A stretch of 64,000 nucleotides of DNA from Rhizobium indicum (lineage in GTDB: Bacteria > Pseudomonadota > Alphaproteobacteria > Rhizobiales > Rhizobiaceae), in the NCBI RefSeq assembly GCF_005862305.2, contig NZ_CP054021.1:2746501-2810500 (forward strand), given 5' to 3'. Below are positions 1 through 8,686 of this stretch, in pieces. A program made the translations under genes and the position numbers. The first letter of the stretch is position 1; each line of letters opens with the position of its first letter. The notes beneath the pieces are model-generated. The model searched no databases. It saw nothing but the letters and a program-made list of their open reading frames with translations, and was not told the origin of the DNA.

Positions 1-57
1 CATGCAGGTCCGTTCCCAATTTTTCGCCCGCTCCAAAACCGGGAAACAGCAGAAAGG

Positions 58-88
58 CTCAAGGCCGGACGAGGTGCCCGGCCTTGAG
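58..88 (-). terminator. Hairpin terminator after ctpA
   Basis: An inverted repeat (CTCAAGGCCGG / CCGGCCTTGAG, 8-nt loop) starts a few bases past the ctpA stop codon. Read on the minus strand it is followed by a short pyrimidine-rich run (CCTTTCTG). It probably ends or attenuates the envC-ctpA transcript. The T-run is short, so termination may be partial. Confidence 0.55.
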
Positions 89-96
89 CTGATCGA

Positions 97-1419
97 TTAC
101 TTGGCGACGACGGCCTTGTCCGGGTTCGGCGGGAAGGCCGGATCGGTCTTCTTGCCGCGCAGAAGGTCGAGCGCGTAGTTCAGCTGAACGTCGTCCTTCG
201 GGTCAGGCGGGACGTAGGCAACGGAGCCCGAACCTTCGTCCGTCTCGCTCTGGCCCTTGATGTGGCCGCGCAGGCTGGATTCGCCTTCGGTCACCATCTT
301 GCCCTGCAGTTCCTCCGGCAGCGGCTCCTCGACCTTGATGTCGGGGGTGATGCCGGTGCCCTGGATCGAGCGGCCCGACGGCGTGTAGTAGAGCGCCGTG
401 GTCAGGCGCAGCGCGCCGTTTTCACCGAGTGGGATGATCGTCTGGACGGAGCCCTTGCCGAAGGAGCGCGTGCCGAGAACGGTGGCACGGCGCAGATCCT
501 GAAGAGCGCCAGCGACGATTTCCGATGCGGAAGCCGAACCGCCGTTGATCAGCACGATCACCGGCTTGCCATCCGTCAGATCGCCCGGGCCTGCATTGAA
601 GCGGCGGGTTTCATCGGGATTGCGGCCGCGGGTCGAAACGACTTCGCCACGCTGCAGCAGGGCATCGGAGACGTTGATCGCCTGGTCGAGAAGACCGCCC
701 GGATTGAGGCGCAGGTCGAGAACATAACCCTTCAGTTTGTCGGCCGGAACGGTGTCCTTGATCTTCTTGATCGCCTTTTCCATGTCGGGATAGGTCTTCT
801 CGGTGAAGGAGATGATGCGGAGATAACCGACATCGTCCTCGACACGCGACTTGACTGCCTGGACGGCGACGACGTCACGGACGATCGTCAGCTCGATCGG
901 CCTGTCGGCACCCTTGCGGATCAGCGTCAGTTTGATCGGCGTGTTGACGGCGCCGCGCATCTTCTCGACGGCGTCTTCCAGCTTCAGGCCGCGCACCGAC
1001 TGGCCGTCGATCTCGGAGATGTAGTCGCCGGCGAGAACACCGGCCTTGGCGGCGGGCGTATCGTCGATCGGGGTGATGACCTTGACGAGTTCGTCTTCCA
1101 TCGTGACTTCGATGCCGAGGCCGCCGAACTCACCCTTGGTCTGGGTGCGCATGTCCTCGGCGTCCTTCGCATTCATGTAGCTCGAATGCGGATCGAGCGA
1201 GGAGAGCATGCCGTTGATGGCGTTCTCGATCAGCTTGTCTTCCGCGGGCGGCGTCACATATTGCGCACGCACACGCTCGAAGACATCTCCGAAAACCGAA
1301 AGTTCCTTGTAGGTCGAGGATCCGGCCGCTTCTGCCGGCACACCCGCCGAGTAAATGACGCTCATTGCGGTCGCACCCATCAATGCGCCGACCAGAACAA
1401 GAGAAGCCCTACGAATCAT
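97..1419 (-). CDS. ctpA: C-terminal processing protease CtpA (S41 family)
   Basis: Periplasmic serine protease of the CtpA/Prc family that trims or degrades envelope proteins at their C-termini. The 440-aa protein has an N-terminal signal/anchor (about 1-32), the family N-domain with SSLDPHSSYM (73-82), a PDZ domain (about 100-185), and a catalytic domain with S297 in NGGSASASE and K322 in SFGKGSVQ, the Ser-Lys dyad. I chose the ATG at 1419 because it has a good ribosome site (GGAAAGG) and leaves a short overlap of 11 nt with the upstream envC-like gene. The reading frame stays open 25 codons further upstream, but that part lies inside envC and lacks a signal-like sequence. Co-transcription with the EnvC-like protein suggests a joint role in cell-wall turnover. 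Confidence 0.93.
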   Translation of the reverse strand: MIRRASLVLVGALMGATAMSVIYSAGVPAEAAGSSTYKELSVFGDVFERVRAQYVTPPAEDKLIENAINGMLSSLDPHSSYMNAKDAEDMRTQTKGEFGGLGIEVTMEDELVKVITPIDDTPAAKAGVLAGDYISEIDGQSVRGLKLEDAVEKMRGAVNTPIKLTLIRKGADRPIELTIVRDVVAVQAVKSRVEDDVGYLRIISFTEKTYPDMEKAIKKIKDTVPADKLKGYVLDLRLNPGGLLDQAINVSDALLQRGEVVSTRGRNPDETRRFNAGPGDLTDGKPVIVLINGGSASASEIVAGALQDLRRATVLGTRSFGKGSVQTIIPLGENGALRLTTALYYTPSGRSIQGTGITPDIKVEEPLPEELQGKMVTEGESSLRGHIKGQSETDEGSGSVAYVPPDPKDDVQLNYALDLLRGKKTDPAFPPNPDKAVVAK

Positions 1420-2839
1420 TGCGTGCCTTTCCAGTGTCTTTGGCGGTCCACCACGGCCGGGAATCGACCGGTTTACCGTCCTTTCGAAATTCAATGTAAA
1501 GCGTTGGCCGGTTCGTTTCCAGCGCCAATGCAGTTGCGCTTGCCACTCTTTTCGCGCCCATCACGGCAAGCGGCTCGCCGGAGAAAACGAATTTTCCCTG
1601 ACGGGTATTGATCGTATCCATTCCCGAGAGAACCAGGTGGTATCCATCGCCCGCGTCGAGGATGATCATCTGGCCGTAACTGCGGAATGCGCCGGCGAAA
1701 ACCACCAGACCATCCGCAGGCGCCGTCACCACTGTCTCTGGATTGGTGGCGACCGTCATTCCCATGGCCTCGTGCCCGGTGCCGTCGGCATCGCCGAACT
1801 GGCGCAGGATATCGCCCGTAACGGGCACCTCCAATTTCGCCTTCAATTCTCCGAAGGGATATGCGGGCGCAATGCGGTTTTTATCGGGCACGCCGCTGTC
1901 GGCAAGCGCCTTGGCCTGGGCGCGCTGCTCGTCCGTCAGCAGCTTGCGGTTCTCCTCGGCCTGACGGGCGGCAGCGGCGGCATCCCGCACCGAAGCGATC
2001 TCGGATTCCATCGAGGCGACCAGGCCTTCAAGGCTCGTCGCCTTGCCCGCCAACTCCTCGGAACGTTTCCTTTCTGCTTCCAGTTCGGCGGCGTTGCTGC
2101 GGCTGAGCTTGTCGTTTTCGGCAAGCAGCAGGTCCATGCGCCGCTCTTCCTCGATGCCATCAGTCATCGTCCCGGTCAGCGAGGCCTTCTCGGCAGCACT
2201 TGCGGTCTGCAATGCGGCGAGGCTTGCGAGGTCTGCGGCAAGCTTGTCGGTTTCCTTGCGGATGCCGGGCACGACGGCGCCGAGCAGAATGGCGCTGCGC
2301 ACGGAGGCGAGCGCGTCATCGGGGGTAACGAGCAAAGCGGGCGGCGGATTGCGGCCCATACGCTGGAGTGCTGCCAGCACCTCGGCCAGCAGGCCGCGGC
2401 GCTCGTGCAGGGAACGGCGGATGCCATCCTCCTTGACGCCAAGATCGGCAAGCTTCTTCTCGCTTTCGAGGATCTGCTTTTCGAGCGTCTTGCGGCGGGC
2501 GGCGGAATCAATCAGTGCCTGGCGGATGCTTTCCGTGCTCTTTTCGAGATCGGCAATGCTCTGCTGAAGCGCACTCACTTTGTCGGTGGAGAGGCTGATC
2601 GTTTTCGACAGGGTTTCGAGTTCGGCACGAGTCTGATCACGCTTGGTGGCAAGTTCGGCCGCCGGATCGGGCGGCGGCGGCTCGGCTGCCGGCTGCGGTG
2701 CTGATTGTGCCGCCTCGGGCGCGGCATCCTGCGCCCGGACGATGAACGGATTTGCCGACACGACAATCGCCGCTACACCGACGCCGGCCGCGATAGCCGG
2801 CAGGATCATGCGGTGTCGCCTGGTGGATGCTCTCGTCAT
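1409..2839 (-). CDS. EnvC-like murein hydrolase activator (degenerate M23/LytM domain)
   Basis: Envelope protein of 476 aa with an N-terminal signal or anchor segment (about 11-30), a proline-rich linker, long coiled coils (about 60-290) and a C-terminal LytM/M23 domain (about 345-465). The metal-binding residues of active M23 peptidases are not intact: the usual HxxxD is GHEAMGM and the usual HxH is HLV. This matches EnvC/NlpD-type proteins, which activate N-acetylmuramyl-L-alanine amidases rather than cut the wall themselves. Its end overlaps the ctpA start by 11 nt, implying translational coupling. Family assignment is firm; activation of a particular amidase is inference. Confidence 0.85.
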   Translation of the reverse strand: MTRASTRRHRMILPAIAAGVGVAAIVVSANPFIVRAQDAAPEAAQSAPQPAAEPPPPDPAAELATKRDQTRAELETLSKTISLSTDKVSALQQSIADLEKSTESIRQALIDSAARRKTLEKQILESEKKLADLGVKEDGIRRSLHERRGLLAEVLAALQRMGRNPPPALLVTPDDALASVRSAILLGAVVPGIRKETDKLAADLASLAALQTASAAEKASLTGTMTDGIEEERRMDLLLAENDKLSRSNAAELEAERKRSEELAGKATSLEGLVASMESEIASVRDAAAAARQAEENRKLLTDEQRAQAKALADSGVPDKNRIAPAYPFGELKAKLEVPVTGDILRQFGDADGTGHEAMGMTVATNPETVVTAPADGLVVFAGAFRSYGQMIILDAGDGYHLVLSGMDTINTRQGKFVFSGEPLAVMGAKRVASATALALETNRPTLYIEFRKDGKPVDSRPWWTAKDTGKARNDS

Positions 2840-2980
2840 GCGTGTTGGGGCACTTTCTCAAATCGCGCGGAGACTAAGCTGATTTGGTGCGCTTTGCCAT
2901 AACGTTTGCAGGAGAACGGGCTGCCTAGCAAAACACGGCTGCGTGACATTGCGATTGTCGACGCATCGGGCCACGCGGCA

Positions 2981-3463
2981 TCAGACGCGGTGATAGGGGT
3001 GGCCGGACAGGATGGTGACGGCGCGATAGAGCTGCTCGGCAATCAGTGTGCGCACGAGCTGGTGCGGCCAGGTCATTTTGCCCAGGCACAGCGTGGCGTC
3101 GGCACGGTCGTAAAGGGAGGGATCGAGGCCGTCGGCGCCGCCGATCGCGATTGTCAGCTCGCGTTTGCCCTGGTCGCGATAGGAGCCGAGCAGGTTTGCG
3201 AAGGCTTCGCTGTCGAGCGCCTTGCCGCGTTCATCGAGAAGAATGAGGATACTGCCATCGGCAAGCGATTTCAGAAGCATCGCCGCCTCTTCGCGCTTGC
3301 GGGTCTCCGCATTGGAGGCCCGGCTTTCGGCAACTTCGGCAACGCGGGTCAATTCGAGGCCGACGGCAGGGCCGGCCTTGGCGAAACGGTCGAAATAACG
3401 GGCGGCAAGATCCTTTTCCGGGCCGGACTTCAGCCGTCCCACCGCAAAAAGACCTATTCGCAT
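2981..3463 (-). CDS. rlmH: 23S rRNA (pseudouridine1915-N3)-methyltransferase RlmH
   Basis: SPOUT-class methyltransferase of 160 aa, the normal length for RlmH. It methylates pseudouridine 1915 in helix 69 of 23S rRNA in 70S ribosomes using S-adenosylmethionine. Visible hallmarks are the LLDERGKALDSEAFA segment, the AdoMet-binding loop IAIGGADGLDP, and the characteristic C-terminus QLYRAVTILSGHPYHR. It lies between rsfS and the envC-like gene, an arrangement common in Rhizobiales, where rsfS-rlmH form a ribosome-maturation pair. Start is the first ATG giving MRIGLFAVGRLK, typical of the family. Confidence 0.95.
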   Translation of the reverse strand: MRIGLFAVGRLKSGPEKDLAARYFDRFAKAGPAVGLELTRVAEVAESRASNAETRKREEAAMLLKSLADGSILILLDERGKALDSEAFANLLGSYRDQGKRELTIAIGGADGLDPSLYDRADATLCLGKMTWPHQLVRTLIAEQLYRAVTILSGHPYHRV

Positions 3464-3580
3464 TCATCCGCTCCCGCTCATGCAGCACATCGGGCGCACA
3501 CTACGCCACCGGCCGGCTTATCTGTTTGCCGGCCAGCCAATGCCACGTCTCAGGCGCCGGACAGAATGCCGGCTTGCCTG

Positions 3581-4033
3581 TCAGTGCCGTGTTTCTTCAT
3601 CCATATCCGGAGCCGCCCACATCTTTTCGATGTTGTAGAACTCGCGGATTTCGGGGCGGAACACATGCACGATAATGTCACCGGTGTCGATCAGGACCCA
3701 ATCGCCGCCTTCCTGACCTTCGACGCGAGCCGTACCGAGGCCGTCATCCTTAAGATCAGTGAGCAGGTGATCCGAGATCGCCATGACATGCCTGTTGGAT
3801 CGGCCGGAAACGACGATCATGTAGTCTCCCAGCGCCGATTTTCCGGCAATGTCGATGGTAACGATATCTTCAGCTTTGGAGTCCTCGAGGCTGGCGAGGA
3901 CGGTTTCTAGAGCACGGGCGGCGGCATCGGCGCCACGTTCCGCACTCTTCGGGATGACGGCGAGCGTTTTTCCCTTGGCGTGTACTGTTGTCAGTGCTTT
4001 CCCTTTCCTGGAATGACAAACTATGCACAACAC
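3581..4033 (-). CDS. rsfS: Ribosome silencing factor RsfS
   Basis: RsfS (YbeB/Iojap family) binds ribosomal protein L14 and blocks 30S-50S joining under starvation. The core region with LETVLASLEDSKAEDIVTID, then DYMIVVSGRSNRHV and the GDWVLIDTGDIIVHVF motif is complete. The ATG at 4033 gives 150 aa, but its first residues (MLCIVCHSRKG) look unlike the family. A CTG at 3994 preceded by AGGAAAGGG gives a 137-aa protein starting near TTVHAKGKTLAVIP and is a credible alternative start. In many alphaproteobacteria rsfS directly follows nadD; here a molybdate cluster separates them. Confidence 0.92.
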   Translation of the reverse strand: MLCIVCHSRKGKALTTVHAKGKTLAVIPKSAERGADAAARALETVLASLEDSKAEDIVTIDIAGKSALGDYMIVVSGRSNRHVMAISDHLLTDLKDDGLGTARVEGQEGGDWVLIDTGDIIVHVFRPEIREFYNIEKMWAAPDMDEETRH

Positions 4034-4234
4034 AGATCCGATCGAGACCGGATCATGGTTAAGATAGGCATCAAACCATTAATGTTTCAAGACATGCTAA
4101 GGTACGGAACGGCCGAAAATCCGATCTACCGTTCGAATTGAAGTATTTGACTGCTCGGGGCGGCCTTGTGCGGGCGGTGTACAGTTTCCATGCCGCAGCG
4201 TAAAGTGCGGCAAATTCCACGATCTCCAGATTCA

Positions 4235-4612
4235 ATGACCGACTCAGCCGCAAAAACACTCATGCCCGTCCTGCGAATCAGCTTTCCGGATGAGGATCGC
4301 CTCGGCCATGGCAAGATGGAACTGCTGGAGCATATCCGCCAGACCGGATCGATCTCGGCGGCTGGGCGGGCGATGGACATGTCCTATCGGCGGGCATGGC
4401 TGCTGGTCAGCGAGATGAACCGGATGTTTAACGAACAGGTGGTGGAATCGCAGCGCGGCGGGCAAAAGGGCGGCGGCGCGGTGCTGACACCGTTCGGCGA
4501 GGAACTGCTCGAGCGTTTCCGTCGGATGGAAAAGACGGTGCGGACCAGCCTTGCGGAGGACCTCGCCTGGCTCGAGGCCAAGCGCAACCTGCAGCAGGGC
4601 GAGCGCGGCTGA
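4235..4612 (+). CDS. ModE-like winged-helix regulator without molybdate-binding domain
   Basis: A 125-aa protein matching the N-terminal DNA-binding part of ModE: a winged helix with KMELLEHIRQTGSISAAGRAMDMSYRRAW followed by the wing and GGGAVLTPFGEELLERFR. The C-terminal molbindin (TOBE) domains of full ModE are absent, so it cannot sense molybdate in the classical way, although the Mop/TOBE domain of the neighbouring ModC could bind molybdate. Start chosen at the ATG giving MTDSAAKTLMPVLR; the frame is open 23 codons further up. It faces modC tail to tail with no bases between stop codons. Likely regulates modABC; inference from context. Confidence 0.8.
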   Translation: MTDSAAKTLMPVLRISFPDEDRLGHGKMELLEHIRQTGSISAAGRAMDMSYRRAWLLVSEMNRMFNEQVVESQRGGQKGGGAVLTPFGEELLERFRRMEKTVRTSLAEDLAWLEAKRNLQQGERG

Positions 4613-5680
4613 TCAGGCCTCCAGGGCAACCGTCTTGATGACGGCGAAGACCGCCCTTCCCGGTTGAAGATCCAGACGCTCGCAGGACAGCGTGGTGATC
4701 CGGGAAAGAATGATATCGCCGCCGCAATCGAGCCGGATTTCCACCGTTCCGTCCTCGGTCGACGACATCCCGTCTATCCTTGCTTCCAGGATATTCAGCG
4801 CGCTCAGCCCCTCGGGCCTTGCTGTCGCCAGCATGACATCGCGGGAGGGAATGCGGATGCGGACCGATTTGCCGGGCGCAAGGGCCGCACCCGGAATATG
4901 GAGCTGACAGGATTTCAGCGCGACCGTCGATAGATGGTGACGCGCATCGAAGCTTTCCACCGTGCCTTCCAGCAGTGCGCCCGCTTCCCGCCGGTCGGAG
5001 GCGGTGGAGGGGCGGCTCAATATGCCGATAGCGGGGCCGGTCGCTTCCACCTTGCCGTCATGCATGACGACGACTTGGTTGGCCAGCCGTGCCACCTCGG
5101 CGATCGAGTGGCTGACATAGACGATCGGGATGTCGGTTTTGTCGCGCAATCGCTCCAGATAAGGCAGGATCTCGGCCTTGCGCGCCTCGTCGAGGGCGGC
5201 GAGCGGCTCGTCCATCAGCAGCAGGCGGGGCGAGGAGAGAAGGGCGCGGCCGATGGCGACGCGCTGCTTCTCGCCGCCTGAGAGTTTCGAGGGGCTGCGC
5301 TCCAGCAGCGTCTCGATGCCGAGCAGGTCGACGATGCGATCGAAGCTCTCGCCGCGCGCCGTTCTCGCCGCGAACCAGCGGCCATAGAATAGATTGGCGC
5401 GAACGCTGAGATGCGGGAAAAGCCGCGCTTCTTGAAAGACATAACCGAAGCGGCGGCGATGTTTTGGGACGAAGAGGCCGGTTTCGGTTTCGGTCAAGGC
5501 CTCGCCGTCGAGGACGACGCGGCCTTCGTCCGGGCGGGCGAGGCCGGCGATGATGCGAATCATCGAGGTCTTGCCGGAGCCGGAGCGGCCGAACAGCGCG
5601 GTGACGCCCCGCTCGGAGGTGAAGGCGGCATCGAGCGAAAAAGCACCGAGCCTCTGTTTTGCCGCGACGATCAGCGTCAT
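4613..5680 (-). CDS. modC: Molybdate ABC transporter ATP-binding protein ModC
   Basis: Cytoplasmic ATPase (355 aa) energising molybdate import by ModB. It has Walker [10 protein letters not shown] (about 30-38), Q-loop [20 protein letters not shown], signature LSGGEKQR, Walker [13 protein letters not shown], and a C-terminal Mop/TOBE domain (about 290-355) that in ModC proteins binds molybdate. The [19 protein letters not shown] stretch is typical of ModC. Its start overlaps the end of modB by 4 nt (ATGA), so the two are co-translated. Confidence 0.94.
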   Translation of the reverse strand: MTLIVAAKQRLGAFSLDAAFTSERGVTALFGRSGSGKTSMIRIIAGLARPDEGRVVLDGEALTETETGLFVPKHRRRFGYVFQEARLFPHLSVRANLFYGRWFAARTARGESFDRIVDLLGIETLLERSPSKLSGGEKQRVAIGRALLSSPRLLLMDEPLAALDEARKAEILPYLERLRDKTDIPIVYVSHSIAEVARLANQVVVMHDGKVEATGPAIGILSRPSTASDRREAGALLEGTVESFDARHHLSTVALKSCQLHIPGAALAPGKSVRIRIPSRDVMLATARPEGLSALNILEARIDGMSSTEDGTVEIRLDCGGDIILSRITTLSCERLDLQPGRAVFAVIKTVALEA

Positions 5681-6378
5681 TCCGGGTCGATCCTCCGGCC
5701 GGCGAGGCGGGCGAGGAATTCGGAAGCGAGCAGGGCGGCCATGGAAATGACGACCGCGACGAGCGTCAGGCGGAGCGCGCCGGCATCGCCGCCCGGCACC
5801 TGGGTGAAGGTGTAGATCGCCGCCGACAGCGTCTGGGTTTCGCCCGGAATGTTGGAGACGAAGGTGATCGTCGCGCCGAATTCACCCATCGCCTTGGCAA
5901 AGGAAAGGATCATGCCGGCGATGATGCCGGGCAGGGTCAGCGGCAGGGTGATCGTCAGGAAGACCCAGACAGGGCCGGCGCCGAGCGTTCCGGCCGCTTC
6001 TTCCAGCTTGCGGTCGACCGCCTCGATCGACAGGCGGATGCTGCGCACCATTAGCGGAAAGGCCATGACGGCGCAGGCCAAGGCCGCGCCCGTCCAGCGG
6101 AAGGAGAGAACAATGCCGAAATATTGGTCGAGCAGGCTGCCGATCGGACCGCGGCGGCCAAACAGGATGAGGAGAAGAAAACCCGTGACGACCGGAGGCA
6201 GGATCAGCGGCAGATGAACGACGCCATTCAGCACCGATTTGCCCCAGAAGCGGCCGCGGGCAAGCAGCAGAGCGACGAGGATGCCGAAGGGCAGGCTCGC
6301 CAGCATGGCGACGATCGAGACGCGCAGGCTGAGCAGGATCGCCGTCCATTCCTCATTGCTCAAGCCGAAGATATCCAA
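5677..6378 (-). CDS. modB: Molybdate ABC transporter permease ModB
   Basis: Inner-membrane permease of about 233 aa with five or so hydrophobic segments and the EAA-type loop ([22 protein letters not shown]) that docks on ModC. I place the start at a TTG giving (M)[14 protein letters not shown], preceded by AGGGAG about 10 nt upstream, which fits the usual ModB length. The frame stays open for another 71 codons, but that part reads through an intergenic palindromic repeat at 6421-6564 and encodes low-complexity sequence (PHPNPLPVNGARGR), so it is not taken as coding. A CTG 6 nt further upstream is another possible start. Confidence 0.9.
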   Translation of the reverse strand: MDIFGLSNEEWTAILLSLRVSIVAMLASLPFGILVALLLARGRFWGKSVLNGVVHLPLILPPVVTGFLLLILFGRRGPIGSLLDQYFGIVLSFRWTGAALACAVMAFPLMVRSIRLSIEAVDRKLEEAAGTLGAGPVWVFLTITLPLTLPGIIAGMILSFAKAMGEFGATITFVSNIPGETQTLSAAIYTFTQVPGGDAGALRLTLVAVVISMAALLASEFLARLAGRRIDPE

Positions 6379-6420
6379 ATGCAGCTGTCTCCCTGGAAAA
6401 TCCGGTGTCACCCGATGCCT

Positions 6421-6564
6421 GCCCCTCATCCGCCTGCCGGCACCTTCTCCCCGCTCGCGGGGCGAAGGGGAATAGCCGCAACCCTCTCCGTCCCTCGCCT
6501 CGCCAACGTCTCGCTGGGCACGTCCCCTCGCCCCGTTTACGGGGAGAGGGTTAGGGTGAGGGGC
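6421..6564. repeat. RIME-like rhizobial intergenic palindromic repeat
   Basis: About 144 bp with imperfect inverted ends (GCCCCTCATC and GGTGAGGGGC) and internal palindromes such as CTCCCCGCTCGCGGGGCGAAG and CGCCCCGTTTACGGGGAG. The layout and sequence style resemble the Rhizobium-specific intergenic mosaic elements. It lies between modA and modB, so a modABC transcript would contain a strong secondary structure here, which could lower modBC expression relative to modA. Confidence 0.7.
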
Positions 6565-6715
6565 AACCATCGGCACGAAGCGGACACCCATTAGCCCTAT
6601 GCCTGATATCTATCGATGCGGATGCTTAGGACACAAGCCCGAGCATGACGAAACAGTAATTGGCCGACTTTGTTAGCGCTGCGGTCGCCGATTCCGCGAT
6701 CATCTCGCCCCTCGA

Positions 6716-7507
6716 TCACTTGAGAATGGTGAAACCCTGCGCCGTGAAGAAGGCGGCTGCCTTGTCGGATTTCAGGAAGTCGAGATAGGCTGATGCATCC
6801 GGGTTCTTGCTCTCGGCGAGGATTGCGATCGGATAGATGATCGGCGGATGGGAATCGGCGGGGAAAGTACCGACGATGGCGACACCCTTATCGGCTGCGG
6901 CATCCGTCTGGTAGACGATGCCAAAGGGCGCTTCGCCGCGCGAGACGAGTGCAAGGGCGGCGCGCACGCTTTCGGCGCCGGCGACCTTGGTTTCGACCGA
7001 TTTCCAGACGCCGAGCTTTTCGAGCGCCGCCATGCCGTATTTGCCGGCCGGAACGGATTTCGGCTCACCCATGGCAAGCCTGCCGTCACCCAAAAGCCCG
7101 GCGAGATCGAAGCCTTGGTTGATCTCGACCGGTTTTGCCCTGTCCTTTTCCGCAACGAGCACGATCTTGTTGCCGAGCAGGTTGGAACGGGTATCGGCCT
7201 TGATCAGGTTCTTCTTGGCGACGTAATCCATCCAGTCGAGGTCGGCCGAGATGAAGATATCGGCGGGGGCCGCGTTTTCAATCTGCTTGGCCAGCGCGCC
7301 GCTCGCCGCATAGGAGGTGACGGCTTCCTTGCCGCTTTCCTTTGTCCAGGCGGCATTGGCGGCGTCAAGTGCATCCTTGAGGCTCGCCGCCGCAAAGACG
7401 GTAAGTTTTTCGGCTGCGGCGGCAGGCGCCGGAAGCGCTGCTGCGCCAAACCAGAAGGCCATGATCGCGGCGGTTGCCAGTTTCATCCATCGGCGGCGGT
7501 TCTGCAT
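6716..7507 (-). CDS. modA: Molybdate-binding periplasmic protein ModA
   Basis: Periplasmic solute-binding protein (263 aa) delivering molybdate or tungstate to ModBC. A signal peptide (about 1-32, basic MQNRRRWMK then a hydrophobic stretch ending AAAA) precedes KLTVFAAASLKDALD, the classic ModA N-terminus with the oxyanion-binding serine. Further family motifs are TSYAASGALAKQIENAAPADIFISAD and the GAESVRAALALVSRGEAPFGIVYQTDA region. First gene of modABC, with modB 337 bp downstream beyond the repeat. Confidence 0.94.
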   Translation of the reverse strand: MQNRRRWMKLATAAIMAFWFGAAALPAPAAAAEKLTVFAAASLKDALDAANAAWTKESGKEAVTSYAASGALAKQIENAAPADIFISADLDWMDYVAKKNLIKADTRSNLLGNKIVLVAEKDRAKPVEINQGFDLAGLLGDGRLAMGEPKSVPAGKYGMAALEKLGVWKSVETKVAGAESVRAALALVSRGEAPFGIVYQTDAAADKGVAIVGTFPADSHPPIIYPIAILAESKNPDASAYLDFLKSDKAAAFFTAQGFTILK

Positions 7508-7568
7508 AATTCATTCCCCGGAGTTCGAAATATTGCGACGAATATAATGGGCGAGGCATCTTGGCTAG

Positions 7569-7592
7569 GGATATATCCAGGAAAATATAACG
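7569..7592 (-). promoter_or_regulatory. Possible ModE-type operator upstream of modA
   Basis: Read on the minus strand, the half-site CGTTATAT is followed after 8 nt by ATATATCC, giving an imperfect dyad about 60-85 nt upstream of the modA start. Known molybdate boxes have TATAT-rich half-sites with flanking CG elements, so the match is suggestive. A putative -10 (TATATT, near 7543-7548) lies just downstream, so a bound regulator would block the promoter. No direct proof in the sequence. Confidence 0.45.
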
Positions 7593-7861
7593 GTATTGGA
7601 CCGCGATGTCCGCAACGACCCAATCGTTACGCGTTGTCGAAGTGCATGGCTTGAGCCGCAGCGTGAGATCCATAGGGTTGAAATACCCGAGCGACAGGTT
7701 GGCAAACCGCAGGGACTCCCGGCGGCAGAGCATGCTCCGTCGATTTCTGCCAAGAAAAACGGCAATGCCAAAGCCGCAAGGCTGCACAGGATTGCAGGCA
7801 ATGCATTGCTGCAATGCACCAATCGATATTCATCTTCCTGCGAAATATGCTACAACACACT

Positions 7862-7985
7862 CATCGAAACGGCTTCTCCTCCTCCCATAGCCGTTCGAAT
7901 AGGATCGACAACACTCCTCCTCCCAGTTGTCGATCGAGTTTATAAGCCCGACGGATCTCCTCCCCCGTCGGGCTTTCTCGTTTTT
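7862..7985 (+). ncRNA. alpha-r14 / 'cuckoo'-type trans-acting small RNA with three anti-SD loops
   Basis: Three consecutive hairpins each expose a CTCCTCC motif in the loop: stem AACGGCT/AGCCGTT with loop TCTCCTCCTCCCAT (about 7868-7897), stem GATCGACAAC/GTTGTCGATC with loop ACTCCTCCTCCCA (7904-7934), and stem AGCCCGACGG/CCGTCGGGCT with a TCTCCTCCCC loop followed by TTTCTCGTTTTT, a Rho-independent terminator. Repeated CCUCCUCCC anti-Shine-Dalgarno loops are the hallmark of the alphaproteobacterial alpha-r14/cuckoo family (which includes NfeR1 of Sinorhizobium), whose RNAs bind ribosome sites of target mRNAs. The exact 5' end is not visible; the terminator fixes the 3' end and strand. It sits between modA and nadD. 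Confidence 0.8.
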
Positions 7986-8005
7986 GGGGTCTTCTTAAAA
8001 TTAGG

Positions 8006-8686
8006 CTATTCGGCGTCGCTGTGCGACGAGCCGTTGCGGATTGCCGTCGAGCTCAGGCCGGAGCGCGGTCCGTGGATGAAGGTCCAGGCCGGGGCACGTT
8101 TCTTCCAGAGAACACGGGCATCGTCCTCGTCGACACGGGCGAAATCGAAGGTCCTGGCCATTTTGGAGGAGAGGAAGGACAGCGTCGCGCCCGGCCGGTC
8201 AATCACCGCAATCGGGAAAGTGCGGGCAATCTCCTGCCATTTCTGCCATTTGTGAAAGGTCTGCAGGCTGTCGGCGCCCATGATCCAGATGAAATGCACA
8301 TGCGGATTGCGGGCCTTGACGCGGGCAAGCGTGTTGGCGGTGTAGCTGGTGCCGAGCGTCTGTTCGAAGGCGGTGACCTTGATGCGGGGATTGGCGGCAA
8401 CACGCTCGCTTTCGGCGAGGCGCTCGGCGAGTGGTGCGAGCTGGTTGCGGCTCTTTAGCGGATTGCCGGGGGTGACCATCCACCAGAGCTGGTCGAGGCT
8501 GAGCCGCTTGAGGGCGATCTCGGCAACGAGCGCGTGGCCCTGATGCGGCGGATTGAACGAACCGCCGAACAGACCGACGACCATGCCGCGCTCGCTGTGC
8601 GGCATGCGGAGATAGTGCCGGTCCACATTCTCAATCGCCACGTCAGGCTCGGTCGTCACGTCAGGGCCGCGTCTGTCCGGCACCAT
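8006..8686 (-). CDS. nadD: Nicotinate-nucleotide adenylyltransferase NadD
   Basis: Makes nicotinic acid adenine dinucleotide from NaMN and ATP in NAD synthesis. The nucleotidyltransferase motif [14 protein letters not shown] and the C-terminal SSTAIR motif (ISSTxIR type) are clear, as are [11 protein letters not shown] and WIMGADSL. Start is uncertain: the ATG at 8686 (226 aa) overlaps the end of proA by 26 nt, while ATGs at 8605 ([11 protein letters not shown]) and 8584 (MVVGLFGG) would also leave a complete domain; none has a strong ribosome site. The frame is open further up inside proA, but that part is not NadD-like. Confidence 0.92.
   Translation of the reverse strand: MVPDRRGPDVTTEPDVAIENVDRHYLRMPHSERGMVVGLFGGSFNPPHQGHALVAEIALKRLSLDQLWWMVTPGNPLKSRNQLAPLAERLAESERVAANPRIKVTAFEQTLGTSYTANTLARVKARNPHVHFIWIMGADSLQTFHKWQKWQEIARTFPIAVIDRPGATLSFLSSKMARTFDFARVDEDDARVLWKKRAPAWTFIHGPRSGLSSTAIRNGSSHSDAE

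Noticed and set aside
1..3. CAT at the left edge as minus-strand start codon of the next gene
   Set aside because: Only three bases are inside the window, so nothing can be supported, though a further gene in this operon is plausible.
262..1611. 449-codon plus-strand open frame opposite ctpA
   Set aside because: It mirrors ctpA codon structure, lacks a ribosome site and any family pattern; ctpA is certain on the other strand.
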